Source: Prorocentrum cordatum (taxonomy: Eukaryota; Sar; Dinophyceae; Prorocentrales; Prorocentraceae). From it: 64,000 nt of DNA. Below are positions 11,577 to 22,639 of the stretch, one piece after another. The stretch's first letter is position 1. Each line of letters begins with the position of its first letter. The notes below the pieces were generated by a model, which was not told the origin of the DNA, did not search any database, and saw only the letters and a list, made by a program, of their open reading frames with translations. The translations under genes and the position numbers were made by a program. The stretch lies in the NCBI GenBank assembly GCA_963575745.1, contig CAUYUJ010007469.1, forward strand, positions 409,579 to 473,578. The letters are read 5' to 3'.

Positions 11577-11811
11577 ATGCCTGGGTGGGGGTTTGCGACG
11601 CCACAAGCGTCTGGGTGGCGCTCCCTCTGAAGGCAGGCCATACGCACGGCGATGGTGCCCATCCGCGAGTTCGTGCGGTACGCGCAGGGCCGGCCCAGCG
11701 CCCTCCGCGGCATGCAGAGGAGCGACGAGCAGGCCCGCGGCCGGGGCAGCGCGGGGGGCCACAGCTCCTGCTCCTCCTCCTCCTCCTGCTCCTCCTCCTC
11801 CTCGTCCTCCT

Positions 11812-11833
11812 TCCGTAGCCATTTTTGCTCAAG
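11812..11833 (+). other. DinoSL spliced-leader relic at LINE 1 5' end
   Basis: Matches the dinoflagellate spliced leader at 21 of 22 positions; the single change is G to T in the 'TTTTGGCTC' part. It lies 170 bp upstream of the ORF1 ATG in the same orientation. Inference: a trans-spliced transcript was reverse transcribed and integrated. Confidence 0.9.
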
Positions 11834-12003
11834 TAACATTTCGGGAATCCCCCCGTCTCGAGTGCGAGGCGGCCGCGCTCGAGGTCACAGACGCCTGCCC
11901 TGGCAGACCTCGAGCTGTACTGTTTTTCTTTCACATCACTTATTTCTGATGTTGTACGGCATTTTGCCCGAGTACAATCTGTGCTGAGCACCTCTCTGCC
12001 GCG

Positions 12004-13224
12004 ATGGGTCGCAAGGGAGTCAAGAAAGCAGCGAGAGATGACACTCGCCGTGCCCGTGAGGAGCGCAGCCAGAGTCGTCGTGAGCTGCGTCATCGTTCCA
12101 GTTCACACTCCGAGTCGGAGAGCCGCAGGTCTCATAGCCGCAGGTCTCACAGTCGCAGTCGTGGCGCGCGCAGTGATGACATGTCCGACCGCTCGTCGAG
12201 TCACCATTTTGCAGGAGAGCGTCGAAATCAGGATCGACGCAGCGAAGATCATTACAGTGAGAATCGTCATGGTACCAGCGGCTCCGCCTCCAGCGGCACC
12301 AATGGAGGCATTTCCCCTGAGGTCATGGCCGAGTTGCGCTCGATGGTGGGTGGCATTGAGGCGAACATCACCAGGTCCATCGACTCGTCGACGGCCGCGT
12401 TGCAGGTGCAGCTGGCCGCGCATGAGGCATCGATCATCGCATTCGATTCGCGTGTGGAGACGACCCAGTCCACCTTGCAGCAGCACCAGTCACAGATCGA
12501 GCAGCTTGGCGCCCAGATCCAGGCCGTCTCGCAGTTGGCGTCTCAGGCATCATCGGGAGCCTCATCGGCAGCGTCCATTGCGTCTACCCCGTCTGGAGGT
12601 GGCAGTGGAACTGGTGGTGGCAACCGTGGACGTGGCCAACGAGTCGGTACCAATCCCTTAGTACGCTTCATCGGAACCTTCCCTCGGCCTGTTCATAAGA
12701 TTGTTCGTCAGGCACATTTCCGACAAGTGTTGAATGCGCACCCGCATCTCCTTCGAGATGCTGAACCAGTATTCCATGCTGTGGCCCAGAATTAGAAGAT
12801 TGTCTTTCGCACGCTTGCCTCCGCCAAGCAGTTCAGTGAGAATGTCAACACGTCCGCCCTGCAGTGGATAGACCCACGTAATGGGTCAGCCCACGCACTA
12901 AGGGTGCGCCATGACTTGCCTATTGATGTAAGCGACCGCCAGCGCACGATAAGCCGCATCTACCAGCCGATCTTGGAATTGCTTCTTGGTCATCAGTCGT
13001 GGACTGCCGAGTGCAAGCTCGGGGTGAACGGGTTCAAAGGCGAGATGATGATCGTCACTCCTCAGGATGTGTTCATCATTGTGAAGTTGCTGAAGAGGAG
13101 TGAGTCCACGGAAGAGTTCCATGCCGTTCAAGAGGAGCTGAACTTGTGGGGTACCACCGCCGAGCAGATACAGCAGATCTTCAACGTCGCGCACCAGGCG
13201 GGCCGCGTCGAGAGCTACCTGTAG
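12004..13224 (+). pseudogene. LINE 1 ORF1 (nucleic-acid-binding type), interrupted by TAG
   Basis: Starts at ATG 12004 and stays in one frame to a TAG at 13222-13224 (407 codons), except for an in-frame TAG at 12793-12795. Residues 1-90 are Arg/Ser-rich with repeated HSRR and SRS motifs. Residues about 95-190 are Gln/Ala-rich and likely coiled coil, followed by a Gly-rich GGGSGTGGGNRGRG stretch and a basic C-terminal half. This matches the general plan of LINE ORF1 proteins (basic, coiled coil, RNA-binding); no CCHC knuckle is seen. The following endonuclease continues in the same frame after the second TAG. Confidence 0.75.
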
Positions 13225-16200
13225 GATCCTCCCGTGCGGCAGTCTCGTGAGCGCCGCGCCGTCTCTCGCGTGCCTCCTCCGCTGCGGGAGAGCGAGCATC
13301 CTCAGCAGGATGCGTTTCGCTCGAGCAGAGGGCGGCTGCCCGTAAGTAGTCTCTTGCAGAGGGAGAGCCCAGAGCATCGCTCGTGCGATGCCCGTAGCTC
13401 GTGCAAGGAGGCCAGCGAGGGCCCCGACGGCGTCCGCTCAGCCACTGTTAACGTCTCTCGCGCTCGCTCCCGGCATTGCAATCCTGTGCCTGGTCCTTGT
13501 CTCCCTCCTCTCTCTTCTCATCCATTTGTTCCTGATTGTTCTCTTGGCATCTGCAGTTGGAATATTCAGACTGTCCTCGGCTCTGTCCTTTCGAACCAAT
13601 CCAGCTTCCGATCTAAGTTGACTCATATCCGTTCCTTGCTCTGTAAGTTCCAGGTTCTCGGTATCCAGGAGTCTCGCGGTGGCGAGGGTGATATCGTGCA
13701 TTTCCAGAGAGAAGTCCGGACACACCACGTTTTTGGCAGCTTCTGTGAGTCTCCTTCTGCAGGTGGCAATATCCTTCTTGTCTCTCTCGTGAGTTTCTCC
13801 GCAGCTGGTCTCAGTGTGAATTTGTGGCAGTGGCGCCTGGGCGCATCTCTCTGCTGCGCTTGTCTTCCGAGAAGGGCAACTTGCAGTTCCTCAACCTCCA
13901 CCTCGATCTTGAGTGGGGCATCAATGAGCTCAAAGATGTGTTCGCTAAGATTAAGAAAGCGCTCGGGAAGCCAGATGTTGTCGCGAGCTTCGTTTTCGGG
14001 GACTTTAACTTCTTGGAGGTCGGGGAGTCCAGGGTCAATGCTTCCACGGGCCTTGACGGGCCCAGCACCAGCCGTTTGGCTTCGCTGTTCACGTCTGCTT
14101 TTCCGTATTTAGCTGAAGTTTCCCAGGAAGATGCTACTCACCGTCTTCAGCGTGATGGAATGTGGTCGCACGGTCGGTTGGACCGCCTTTACTGTTCCCT
14201 GCCCACTCAGGACATTCTCGACCTGTGTCCGAGCACGGGTGTTATCTGGCCTGCCTCCGATTTGTCCAAGCCTTCGGACCGCGTTCCCGTGTTTCTGAAG
14301 CTGGAGCCGTGGAGACCCCAGGGTCCGACCCCGATCCCTGTTTGGGTGGCTAATCATCGTGCGTTTCAGGAAGTGGTCCAGGACCTTATCGTGCCGGAGG
14401 AGTTAGGCCAGAACTTAGACGAGCAGTTGCAGGGCATCAAAGATGTCTTCTATTACGCAGCCGGGCGCGTCAAGGCCCATATCGGCAGTCAAGGAGCTGA
14501 GTCGCTTGAGGAACGAGTATCTTGTTGCTTAAAATTGGCTCGGGCCGCACGTGGAGGGCGCTTTCACAGTGCCAAGAAAGCGATCTCTGATTATTCTGCC
14601 TTGGGGAAGTTTTATGATTTGGAATTGAATACCTGGTCTGACCGTGGGGCTTTCGATTTGCACCTGGGGAGTTTGATGCGAGATATATGTTCCAAGCGTG
14701 CGGCGGCGCTCTGCTCGGTTGCTGAGATGTCTAAGGCGGACATCGCCGAGGCAAAGTGCTCTGCTGCTGTACAGCGTGCTCGTGCTATGTCTCGTGCATG
14801 GCGGTCGAGTGGCCGCAGGATTTGTTTGCAGCAGGTCACTGACGTTGATGGCCAGCATTATTCTGATGGTCGGAGGCGCGCTGAAATTATTGCTTCGTAT
14901 TGGGAGTCGGTCTTCCAAGATGTCCAGGCTAGTGGTGAAAGTATTGAGGATTTGTGTTCCGAGATCACCCCGATCCCCTCCCACCCGTTGTTCCACTACC
15001 AAGCCAGAGATTTAGCGTTGTATCCTTGGGTGGCCCCTGAGAGTAAATTTCAGGATATCCTTTTTGGGAAGAAAAACACGGCCCCCGGGCCTGATGGAGT
15101 GCCCTATGCTGACTGGAAGTCTGCTGGCGATTCGGCCCAGCATATCTTGTACGAAATCTACTTGAGGATGATGCAGACTGGGCGGCTCCCTCCTGATTTT
15201 AATGTCGCAAGAGGTGTGTTTCTACCTAAGGACTGTCCAGGCGGCATTGATACCGCTGCCCGTGCGCCAGCTTGCACGAGGCCTCTGTCAATATCGAACC
15301 CTGACAACAAGATTGTCACCAGCTGCGTTGGCTTTACGGTCTCAGAGGTTTGTGAAGGACACGGCTGAGGTTTGCCGGAAGGGTTTCGTCAAGGGCCGCC
15401 AGCTTCCAGACAATGTGTTTTCCCTGGACGCTGCGTTTTTGAAGTGGGCCATGATGGGCGTTTCCCCTCGGATTGGCTCGGCGCTTCTTCATGTGAAAAA
15501 AACGTTTTCCCCAGTGTCATTCACAAATGCATTTGGGCTGTCTTACGGCGTATCAATCTTCCTCGGGATTTCCGTCGAGCGATCAAGGCGCTGTATTCGA
15601 ATATGCGCATGTGTATTTGTACTCACGGTTGGGAACCTGTGTATATCGCGGTGATGAGGGGCGTGAAACAAGGCTGCCCCATTTCTGGCTTGATTTTCGG
15701 TTTATGTATCAACCCGATTTTGACGAGAATTTGTAAAATATGTTCGAGTTTGCCCATCGAGATGGGTGCCTTCGCCGACGACATAGGTATTTGCTGCCGC
15801 GATGAACTCCAGAGCCTCCCGACGATCTTGAGAGTGCTCTCAGATGGTGGCAAAGCTTCTGGCCTCATTTTGAACCTTGCCAAATGCGTGCTGGTGATAC
15901 CCTCGCCCGCCTTTCGTGAATCTGTAGTTGCAGACCTTTGGCGATTGGGTGTGAATATTCGTCGATTTAAGATTCTCAAGAACGGGAAGTAGTTGAGTGT
16001 GTACTTGGGCATCGAGGGGAGGGAGGGGAGTTGGAAGCAGGTGGTTACTACCTTGGGGAGGAGGACGTTGCAGGTGAAGCATATGGGGGAGACTTATCTT
16101 TTAGCATCTCCGCTTACAACATTTATGCCCTGCCCGTCGTGGGCCATGTGTCGCAGGTCTGGGGCCCCCCCAAGTCTGTCCGCTTAGCTGAAAAGAATAT

Positions 16201-17031
16201 GTTCCAGAGGCTTACCTGTTCCCCGAGGTTTGCGTTCCCTCCAGAGACCTTGCGCCAGCTCAAACTGTTAGGCCACCGTGTGGAGGCACGGAGGCTGGAG
16301 GTCTATGCCCGCGCCTGCATGTTGCGTTCCGCCATCAACTCTGACAAGTTCCATGCGCTGAAAAATGAGTTGCAGGAGTACGCAGATTCGGACGAGGTTG
16401 CGATCGCATGGAGGTATAGCCCCTGTGCAAAAGATCCCCTCTTCTTGCGCATCTGGGATCTTTATAATCAGTTCTTCCAGATTCACCGCCCCCTGAACTG
16501 CAAGCCCAAGGCTGTGCAGGCTCGGGTGACCAAGATGCTGCTCATGAATCGGCGGCTTGAGTTTCCCAGTATCCAGGATGTTATATTCCCGAGGTTGAAA
16601 AACATGTTTTATCGGCGTGTTTGAAAACCATGTTAAATGGATGGAATACCACCCGACGGCATAGGCAGGCAGTGCAGGTGTGTGGATTCGGCTGCTGCGC
16701 CGTGAACGGAGACGACCTGCTCCATTATTCGATATGCCCTGTCCTGATCCAGAGTATTCGGAGTGTTCTTCCTTGGCTTCCTGAGTGTTGGAGTGATCAA
16801 CCACTGAGTTCCATCCTCCCCCACCTCTTCCTTGCTTCGTCCTGCGAATGTTTGCTGTCACATTTTGTTGCTGTGGATGTTATGCATAATTGTTTCCAGA
16901 TTTTTCGGGCTTCTCCCTCTGTCTGTATCACTCCAGCTTATACCTTGTCCCTTGTTAAGGCCAGGTTGCGTGTCGGTGCGAGGCGGAGCAAAGTCATCCA
17001 GGCCCTGGGACGGGGAGCTTCGATTTCCTAG
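13225..17031 (+). pseudogene. LINE 1 ORF2: AP-type endonuclease plus reverse transcriptase
   Basis: Endonuclease/exonuclease/phosphatase motifs appear in order: GICSWNIQT (13546), LGIQESRG (about 13657), NLHL, FVFGDFNFL (about 13992) and SDRVPVFL (14274). The last should be SDHxP, so the catalytic His has become Arg (CGC). The reverse transcriptase follows: TAPGPDGVPYADW (about 15078), GFVKGRQLPDNV, LLHVKKTF/PSV (motif A Asp replaced by His), GVKQGCPISG and AFADDIGI (15772, motif C intact). The C-terminus has CGFGCCAVNGDDLLHYSICP (16681-16740), a CxxxC..H..C knuckle typical of these elements. Frames change near 13825, 15320, 15490 (A7 run), 16020 and 16620, with an in-frame TAG at 15990. Confidence 0.85.
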
Positions 17032-17310
17032 GGCTGTGATTTTGCTTAACTATAGTTTTTTTGTTGTCAAGCAAGTTCCAAGAATTGTCTGTGCCACCCT
17101 GCGTCAGTCTTAGTGTTTGTTGTCGTCGCCCACGCGCGCGGCGGCGGCCGCCGACACCGTGGCGACCACGGTGATCGCCGAGGACCGCCCCGCGTGCGTG
17201 CTCGCGCGCGCCCGAGTGTGCCTGGGTGGGGCTGGTTGCTGGACGGTGGACACTCTTTTCGTCTCGTCTCGTTCTGGCTCTTGGCCGCCCGCCTCTCTTC
17301 GGTCGGTGCG

Positions 17311-17405
17311 CCTCCTCCTCGTCCTCCTCCATCTACTCTCCTTCCCCATTCCCCTCCTCCTCCTCCTCCTCCTCCTCCTCCTCCTCCTCCTCCTCCTCCT
17401 CCTCC
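17311..17405. repeat. (TCC)n array
   Basis: Pure TCC from about 17355 to 17403, preceded by mixed TCC/GTC. It lies immediately downstream of the inferred LINE 1 3' end. Confidence 0.8.
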
Positions 17406-17868
17406 CCGTGCGTAGAAGAGCATAGCGGAGCAACAAACACAGACCCTCGGAGGTGAGCGTTTCTTATTCATTGTGTTGCCGATCGGCGCGGGCCCTCGCA
17501 CCCCCCCCCATGGAGTTGATCTTGGCTGTTTTTGGCGCATGTTTCAATCAGGTGGAATTCCCCACGGGACGCACTGCTGCGCACAGCGCAAGCAGTTGCA
17601 TGAAGCAGAGGTCCGGAGCCAGACCCCCCCCCTCCCCTCCCCTTCCGCCCGATGTCGAAACGCCGCATAAGAAAACGCTTACACATGTATGTCTTAGATC
17701 CGCGCTGGACCGCCTGGCGGCACCTCCCGCGCCGCTCCTGACGCTCTCCGCGCGCCATGGCCGGGTCAGCCACGCGCGCCCGGGGGCAGGGGGAGGGGGG
17801 AGGGCTCCTATAGAAGACCCTTGCTTCTTAGAAGACGTGGGCCTTACAGTGCCTGCAGTTGTACTGTA

Positions 17869-18046
17869 GGTTCGTGTCGTGTCGGCCAGCGGCGACCCAG
17901 CCGCTGGCGTTCAACGTTGAACGCCGGCGGCGGCCCAGAATCGGTCGATGTTGACCGATTGGACGTTGCGGAGACGGCCGATCCTTCCAGGTTGAACGAT
18001 CCCCGCGGCGTCAGGAGCCAATGTCCGGGTCGACACGACGCGAACT
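17869..18046 (+). repeat. TIR element family E, copy 1
   Basis: Left end GGTTCGTGTCGTGTCGGCC, right end GGGTCGACACGACGCGAAC: imperfect terminal inverted repeats of about 19 bp. It contains an internal palindrome (GGCGTTCAACGTTGAACGCC) and the block CCCAGAATCGGTCGATGTTG. Colinear copies are at 40741-40920 and 58215-58390. A possible partial family A copy (GATCCGCGCTGGACCGCC...CGCGCGCCATGG) lies just upstream at 17697-17770. Confidence 0.7.
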
Positions 18047-18139
18047 TGCCGTAGGCCGGTGCCTTCTAAGAAGCAGCCTCCTTCTAAGAAGTTTCCCCCC
18101 TTCCCCCTATACCCCCTTGCTCCGTGGGCTCTGGAAACG

Positions 18140-18310
18140 ACAGGGTCGTTTTTGTTACCAGATCCGTTTGGCCGGTTTTGTTGCCGGTTCGGGCGCAATT
18201 TTCTTTCACGGTTCCGTCACCTTTGTTTTGCCATTTGTTTTTCCCCCGTTCCGTCGCCGCTTCCGGTTTCGGCTCCAATTCCGCCGTTTTGTCTTATCGC
18301 TTGCATTGTG
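18140..18310 (-). repeat. Dispersed repeat family K, copy 1 (inverted)
   Basis: The reverse complement is similar to 27640-27830: GGAATTGGAGC, GAAACCGG, CGGCGAC(G/A)GAAC, AACCGGCAACAAAAC and a final CCAAACGGA. No protein-coding signal. Confidence 0.5.
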
Positions 18311-18409
18311 AAGGGGCATCTTTCTCGGAAGCGCGGAAAAAATCACCACCCACCAATCTGGTTTTTGGGAAAAGGTCGGGACTTCCAGGGATGCCGTGCT
18401 GAGAAATCA

Positions 18410-18640
18410 GGACGTCGCATGTCTGGGATACAAACGGGTGTCAGCCAGAGCGCCCGATCTTGCAGGATCCAGGAGGGCCAGGGTCGCAATGACCTGGGCT
18501 TGGGTGCTGGATCTGGCGGGATCTTGCAGGATCCTGCGCATTGACCTGGGCTTGGGTGCAGGATCCTGCAGGATCTTGCAGGATTCTGCAAGGCCTGACT
18601 GACCCGTGTCTGGAGTGACCCGGGTCAGAAGATCTCCGAG
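18410..18640 (+). repeat. GGATCCTGCA minisatellite with inverted GACCCGGGTC end
   Basis: The unit GGATC(C/T)TGCA and 'GACCTGGGCTTGGGTGC' are repeated, ending in CTGACCCGTGTCTGGAGTG then CCGGGTCAGAAGATCTCCGA. A related arrangement is at 35930-36165 (CCGGATCCTGCAGGATCC, GCTGACCCGGGTCTGGATTG, CCGGGTCAGAAGATCCCCGA). Confidence 0.65.
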
Positions 18641-19059
18641 CCGGTATCCGTGCCTTGCCATGGGAGCCCCCTGAGATCCAACGTGTAGCGAAAAAGAATG
18701 CAACCTCGTGAGAAAGCACGGCCTGAGCCCCCGCGCCAGTCTTCTGCGCGATGGTTCGAGGCGGATCGTTCTGCGAGGGCCCCGGGCCTGGATGCGGGCA
18801 AGGTTTGTAGCCAGATCCAGAGATTCTTTGACTTTCTTAGAAGGGGCGCCACAAGGCCAAGGCGAATTGGATATGTATAAAAAAGGAGCCTCTATGAAGC
18901 AACTTTGTCCCTATCCAGTGCGCCTCGGGTTTCTGGGGAAGGGAGCCCGAAACTCCATACTGCAGCGGATATGGACAGAAGTATTGCCCGCACCGGAAGC
19001 GAACGAAAACACCTGGCTCAAAGAAATGGAGGCGCCACGATCTCAGGGGCTGCAGGAGG

Positions 19060-19205
19060 TGTTCGGATGCAACTCCTGGGAGCTCAAATTCTGATTTTGC
19101 CCTGGTCCGAAATCGAGCTCAGTCCGCCTCAATCCTGTTTAATCCCGCTTAATCCCGCTTGATCCCGCTTGATCCCGATTCATCCGGCTTAGTCCTGCTT
19201 GGTCC
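19060..19205 (+). repeat. Dispersed repeat with TTAATCCCGC decamers, copy 1
   Basis: TTCGGATGCAACTCCTGGGA, GATTTTGCCCTGGTCCGAA, then about eight TTAATCCCGC-type 10-mers. Colinear with 35465-35600. Confidence 0.7.
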
Positions 19206-19401
19206 GAGCACCAAGCAACCAAGAAACCATTTGGCTTTCGCTAGGGTGCCCTGGGTTTCTTGGGTTTCGATGGGCTCCCAGCAGAAACCTGCAGACGTTC
19301 GACTGGAAACCTTGGACTTTGAACAAAAATCCGCGGACTTCAGGGTTGGGTTTCTTGCGGAGGTTTCTTGTGGCCGAGCCCCCACTGTTCTGCACGAGCG
19401 A

Positions 19402-19590
19402 GATGGGTACGGAAAGACTGGGTACACAATGCCCAACAGCAGTTCCTGTTCATTTTGAACAGGACTCGCTGTCCACGCCGCCGCGGCCTGTGTCCACTCG
19501 AGACAGAAGGCCGCCTGCCCAACAGCGGCCGCTGTTGGTTTGGGACAATATTTGTTGTTGCGCATGGTGCCTGTTCTTTCCGTGCCCATT
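19402..19590 (+). repeat. TIR element family C, copy 1
   Basis: Left GGGTACGGAAAGACTGGGTA, right end complementary (CTTTCCGTGCCCAT). The interior carries TGTTCATTTTGAACAGGA (hairpin) and the perfect 16-bp palindrome AACAGCGGCCGCTGTT. About 90% similar by eye to 36168-36360. A second copy of the right end (GTTCTTTCCGTGCCCATTTC) occurs at 19812, on the far side of the adjacent family B element. Confidence 0.8.
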
Positions 19591-19645
19591 TCGGGCGTCC
19601 AAAAGACAGCATGATTGGATTCGTGATGTTCCAACCCAACCTAGC

Positions 19646-19813
19646 CTTAAGTCGGGCTTGTCCCTCTACAGGGGGAATGTTCAAAAATAGTTTGTTTGTT
19701 TTTTGTTTAAAAAATATGGGGGCTTTTTTTTAGTATTTGTTGGACCATTTGGGGTTATGTTTGGGGTATTTGTTTTTTTCGTCGAGAATCCCCCTGTAGG
19801 GGGACACGCCCGT
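19646..19813 (+). repeat. TIR element family B, copy 1
   Basis: Left arm AAGTCGGGCTTGTCCCTCTA then CAGGGGGAAT; right arm ATCCCCCTGTAGGGGGACA then CGCCCG, giving inverted repeats of about 28 bp around a T-rich interior (TTTGGGGTATTTG). It is flanked on both sides by TTCTTTCCGTGCCCATTTCG then GGCGTCCA (19573 and 19814), so it sits within or beside a duplicated end of a family C element. Confidence 0.8.
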
Positions 19814-20714
19814 TCTTTCCGTGCCCATTTCGGGCGTCCAGAGCTGTAATCTCTCCGACGAAGACCTCCCGGCAGTTGCCTCCTATACAAGAGGTGTGTG
19901 TGTGTGGGGGGGGGGGGCCTCTGCCGGGCCCGCGCGGAGGCGCGAGGGGGTACCTGCTGCCAGGAGCCTTGGCTTCGCTCGGACTTGTGCGCCCTTTTTC
20001 TCGGCGAGCAACTAAGGACAGTAAGAATCATACTAATAATAAGAATAAGAATGAACATATTAATAACCAAAATAATACGAATGCTACTACTACAAATACT
20101 TATAATTATTATACGAATAATGCTAATAATTATGATAAGGGTTTCAAGAAGACACGCAAAGGATCGAAGAGTGCAGGGGGGAACGGACATCTGAGCGACG
20201 GCGAGGAGCGGGCTCTCGTCTGGGAGGGGGGGCGGGGGCCCGCGAGGTCCGGGCGCTTCAATCTCATCACGCCGGGCGCCTGCCCGGGGGCCCTCAGAGA
20301 TCGATCCGGCTCGAAATAAGCAGCGGACAGGTGGGGTCTAGGACTCCCCAGTCGAGACTGTGTACAACGTTGCAAGTATTCCGCGGCGACAGATCTCAGG
20401 GAGGGAGAGAGAGAGAGAGGGAGAGACAGAGAGAGGAGAGAGACGGAGAGAAATTTCCCAAACCCACCCGGGCAGGCCAACCAGGAACTTCACCCCACGC
20501 TCGCCCCCGAAGCTCAGGCCAGACCCCCACAGCATGCGGACCCGCGTATTCCCAGCCGTGCTTTGTCGGGCACACGTTCCAGCGTAGAGGGCAGCGCACT
20601 TGCCGCCTCTCCTGCTCCCGCCTCTTCCTTCCTCCTCCGTGCTTCCTCCTTCGAGTCCTTGGTCGCTGTCTCCCGCTCGCTGTCTCCTCTTTGTCGCCCC
20701 CCTGCGTGCTTGCA

Positions 20715-21070
20715 GGAGTGCAGCCGTCGCCGCGTCCATGCGCCCCTTCGGTGGGGTTGAGCGGAGCGATGGGCCAGCTCGACGTACCCAGATGAGACCG
20801 GGCCCTCTGCAGGGTGCTGTCAGGCGTACAACCGCGTGCGTTGTCAAGCGTGCCGCCTGTCACCGCCTTCCTGCGCGACCTGGGGGCGTTCGGTGGAGGG
20901 GTGACACACTCGGGCCGAGACGAGACTTCGCCCTTTCCTTGTGCTTGCAGTCGCGCAGCTCTCGCCGGCTTCCTGGCGCCCCGGGGGGGCGTCCGGCGGA
21001 GCGGTGAGCTCAGCGGACCCATGCGAGACCTCGCCCCTCCCCTGGGAGCTGCCAGGCGCGCCGCCGTCGC
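20715..21070 (+). repeat. Diverged approximately 120-bp tandem repeat (3 units)
   Basis: Each unit has GCAG..CGC(G/C).., a GCG(C/T)CC..GG..GGGGCGT(T/C)CGG(T/C)GGAG block, and GACGAGAC/GATGAGAC/GCGAGAC followed by a CCCTC..G(C/A)(A/C)G(G/C) end. Sequences are considerably diverged. Both strands have open frames because the unit is stop-poor. Confidence 0.5.
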
Positions 21071-21233
21071 CGCGGTCCTGCGCCGCCGCGATGCGCCCCT
21101 TTCCTGCGCCAGCGGGGGGCATCAGAGCGACAGCCCTCGCGGTGCCTCGGGTTTCTCGTTGGCCTGCTCCCCTGCCTCACTTCTGTCCTCTCGCTTCGTC
21201 TCCTCCCTCCCCCATCCGGCTGCGCCCTCGTCG

Positions 21234-21265
<32 letters not shown>

Positions 21266-21439
21266 GTTGTCGTCGCTTCTGTCACGCCGCATCAGGGGTT
21301 ACAGCATAGTTCCCTCTCTCCTCACTTCGCTTGCCCTCCCTCATTCGTCTGCTTCTCTCGCTCCGTCCCCCCCTGTACTGACATTGCATTTGTGATTGCT
21401 GACCGCTTGTGTCCTTTGCCCACAGTTTCGTGAAACAAC

Positions 21440-22040
21440 TCAATTTTCCCTCTCGGCCCTCGCACTTCTTTGCCAGGGGAAGGCTTGCTGCTCAAACTGC
21501 GCCCCTGGACCCCGAATAAAGAAACACCAACTCCCACCGGAGACTTCATCACAAACATGCACGAATCGCGCTCTCGCTGTAGAAGTCCGTGCATTTTGCT
21601 CTGAAATCGCGCCCTTGCTCACAATTCTGCACAGGGTGCCGAAAAACCACGCTCTCGCCGTGGACTTCCTTCAACTCATTCGCGAAACGTTCCCTCGCTG
21701 TGTCATCCTCACGATCTCCTCGGAAATTGCATTCTCACTTCAGGACTTCCGCCTGCGAAGGGCCCGGCCGCCCGTCCCGCCCGCCATTGGCCCACCCGCC
21801 CGGTCGGCTAGTCCGCCAGACCCGCCCGTCGGGGTCCACAGGCCCGACCCGCCCGCCTGGCATGCCGCGCCCTGCCCCACCCGCTGGCCCGCGCGCCGGG
21901 CGCCCTTAAAGCCCGGCCGCCTGGCCCGCCGGTGAGGGTCCGCCCGCTCGCACTGTGTGGGAGCACGCTGGCCCGATGGGATGTCCCGCCGGCCCGTCCC
22001 GCCCGTCGGGGCCCCCCCGCCCGACCCGCCCCCTGCAGAG
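21440..22040 (-). repeat. Composite repeat family H, copy 4 (inverted)
   Basis: Reading on the - strand: GC-rich GGGCGGGTC units, then degenerate 40-bp units containing GAGAGCGTGGTTTTTCGG, AGCGAGAGCGCGATTCGTGC and GGAGTTGGTGTTTC. The order and motifs mirror copies at 3640 and 7135. Confidence 0.55.
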
Positions 22041-22044
22041 CGAA

Positions 22045-22204
22045 GATCCATAGCAGGGACGGGTCAGCTTCCCAAGGGCACCCTCGCGTCCCCAGGTTTG
22101 CTCGGCAGTGCGCCGCTTGGAAAACTTCACCTGGGCGTCCAAGGACCGTCCAAGGGTCTTGCGTCCTTGCAGCGCGTCCTTACTACAGATTTTGACTGTA
22201 TAGG
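22045..22204 (+). repeat. TIR element family D, diverged copy
   Basis: CCCAAGGGCACCCTCGCGTC, GGGCGTCCAAGGACC and CGTCCTTACTACAG..TTGACTGTATA at the right end match the family D interior and right terminus. The left terminus is degraded. Confidence 0.55.
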
Positions 22205-22639
22205 ATCCGTGCGCCCAATCCGCCTGTTTGTGTCCGCCCGCCCGGCCCGCTTGTCTTCGCCTACCGGGGCTTGCCCCCGGAGCCGGCACGAAGAAGTATA
22301 CGGTCCCAGCAGAGGGGATGCGTTCATAGACGAGGAGGGCGTGAGTCGAGGACTGGGAATACGCATGGTAAGTGATACGCGAGCAGAGAGGAGCGATCTG
22401 TTTTGATGTGGCCGTCGTCGTTGCATAGGTGTCCGCAGCGCCCAGATGTGCCGCAGACAACTCAGCAGCCTTCAGAGTGGATGTATCGACCCCCTCCTGT
22501 GCCCCCCCCCCTCTTTTTCCAATCGCTTCGGTGTCCCCGTCGTCGAATCTTCGTTTCTAGATCGCACTCTGTGTTTATGGAAACGGTTCTGGGCGCTCTC
22601 GCCCCGACGGCGGCTGGATTTTTTCCGAAACCGATGCTC

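Larger units (their letters stand above)
11812..17310 (+). mobile_element. Decayed non-LTR retrotransposon (LINE 1)
   Basis: The order is: DinoSL relic, 5' leader, ORF1, endonuclease/reverse transcriptase ORF2, C-terminal zinc knuckle, 3' region. The 5' end is placed at the DinoSL because the host spliced leader should cap the transcript that was copied. The 3' limit is tentative: the 18-mer CCTCCTCCTCGTCCTCCT immediately precedes the leader (ending 11811) and recurs at 17311-17328, which could be a target-site duplication but is low-complexity. Stops and frameshifts show that the copy is inactive. Confidence 0.85.
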
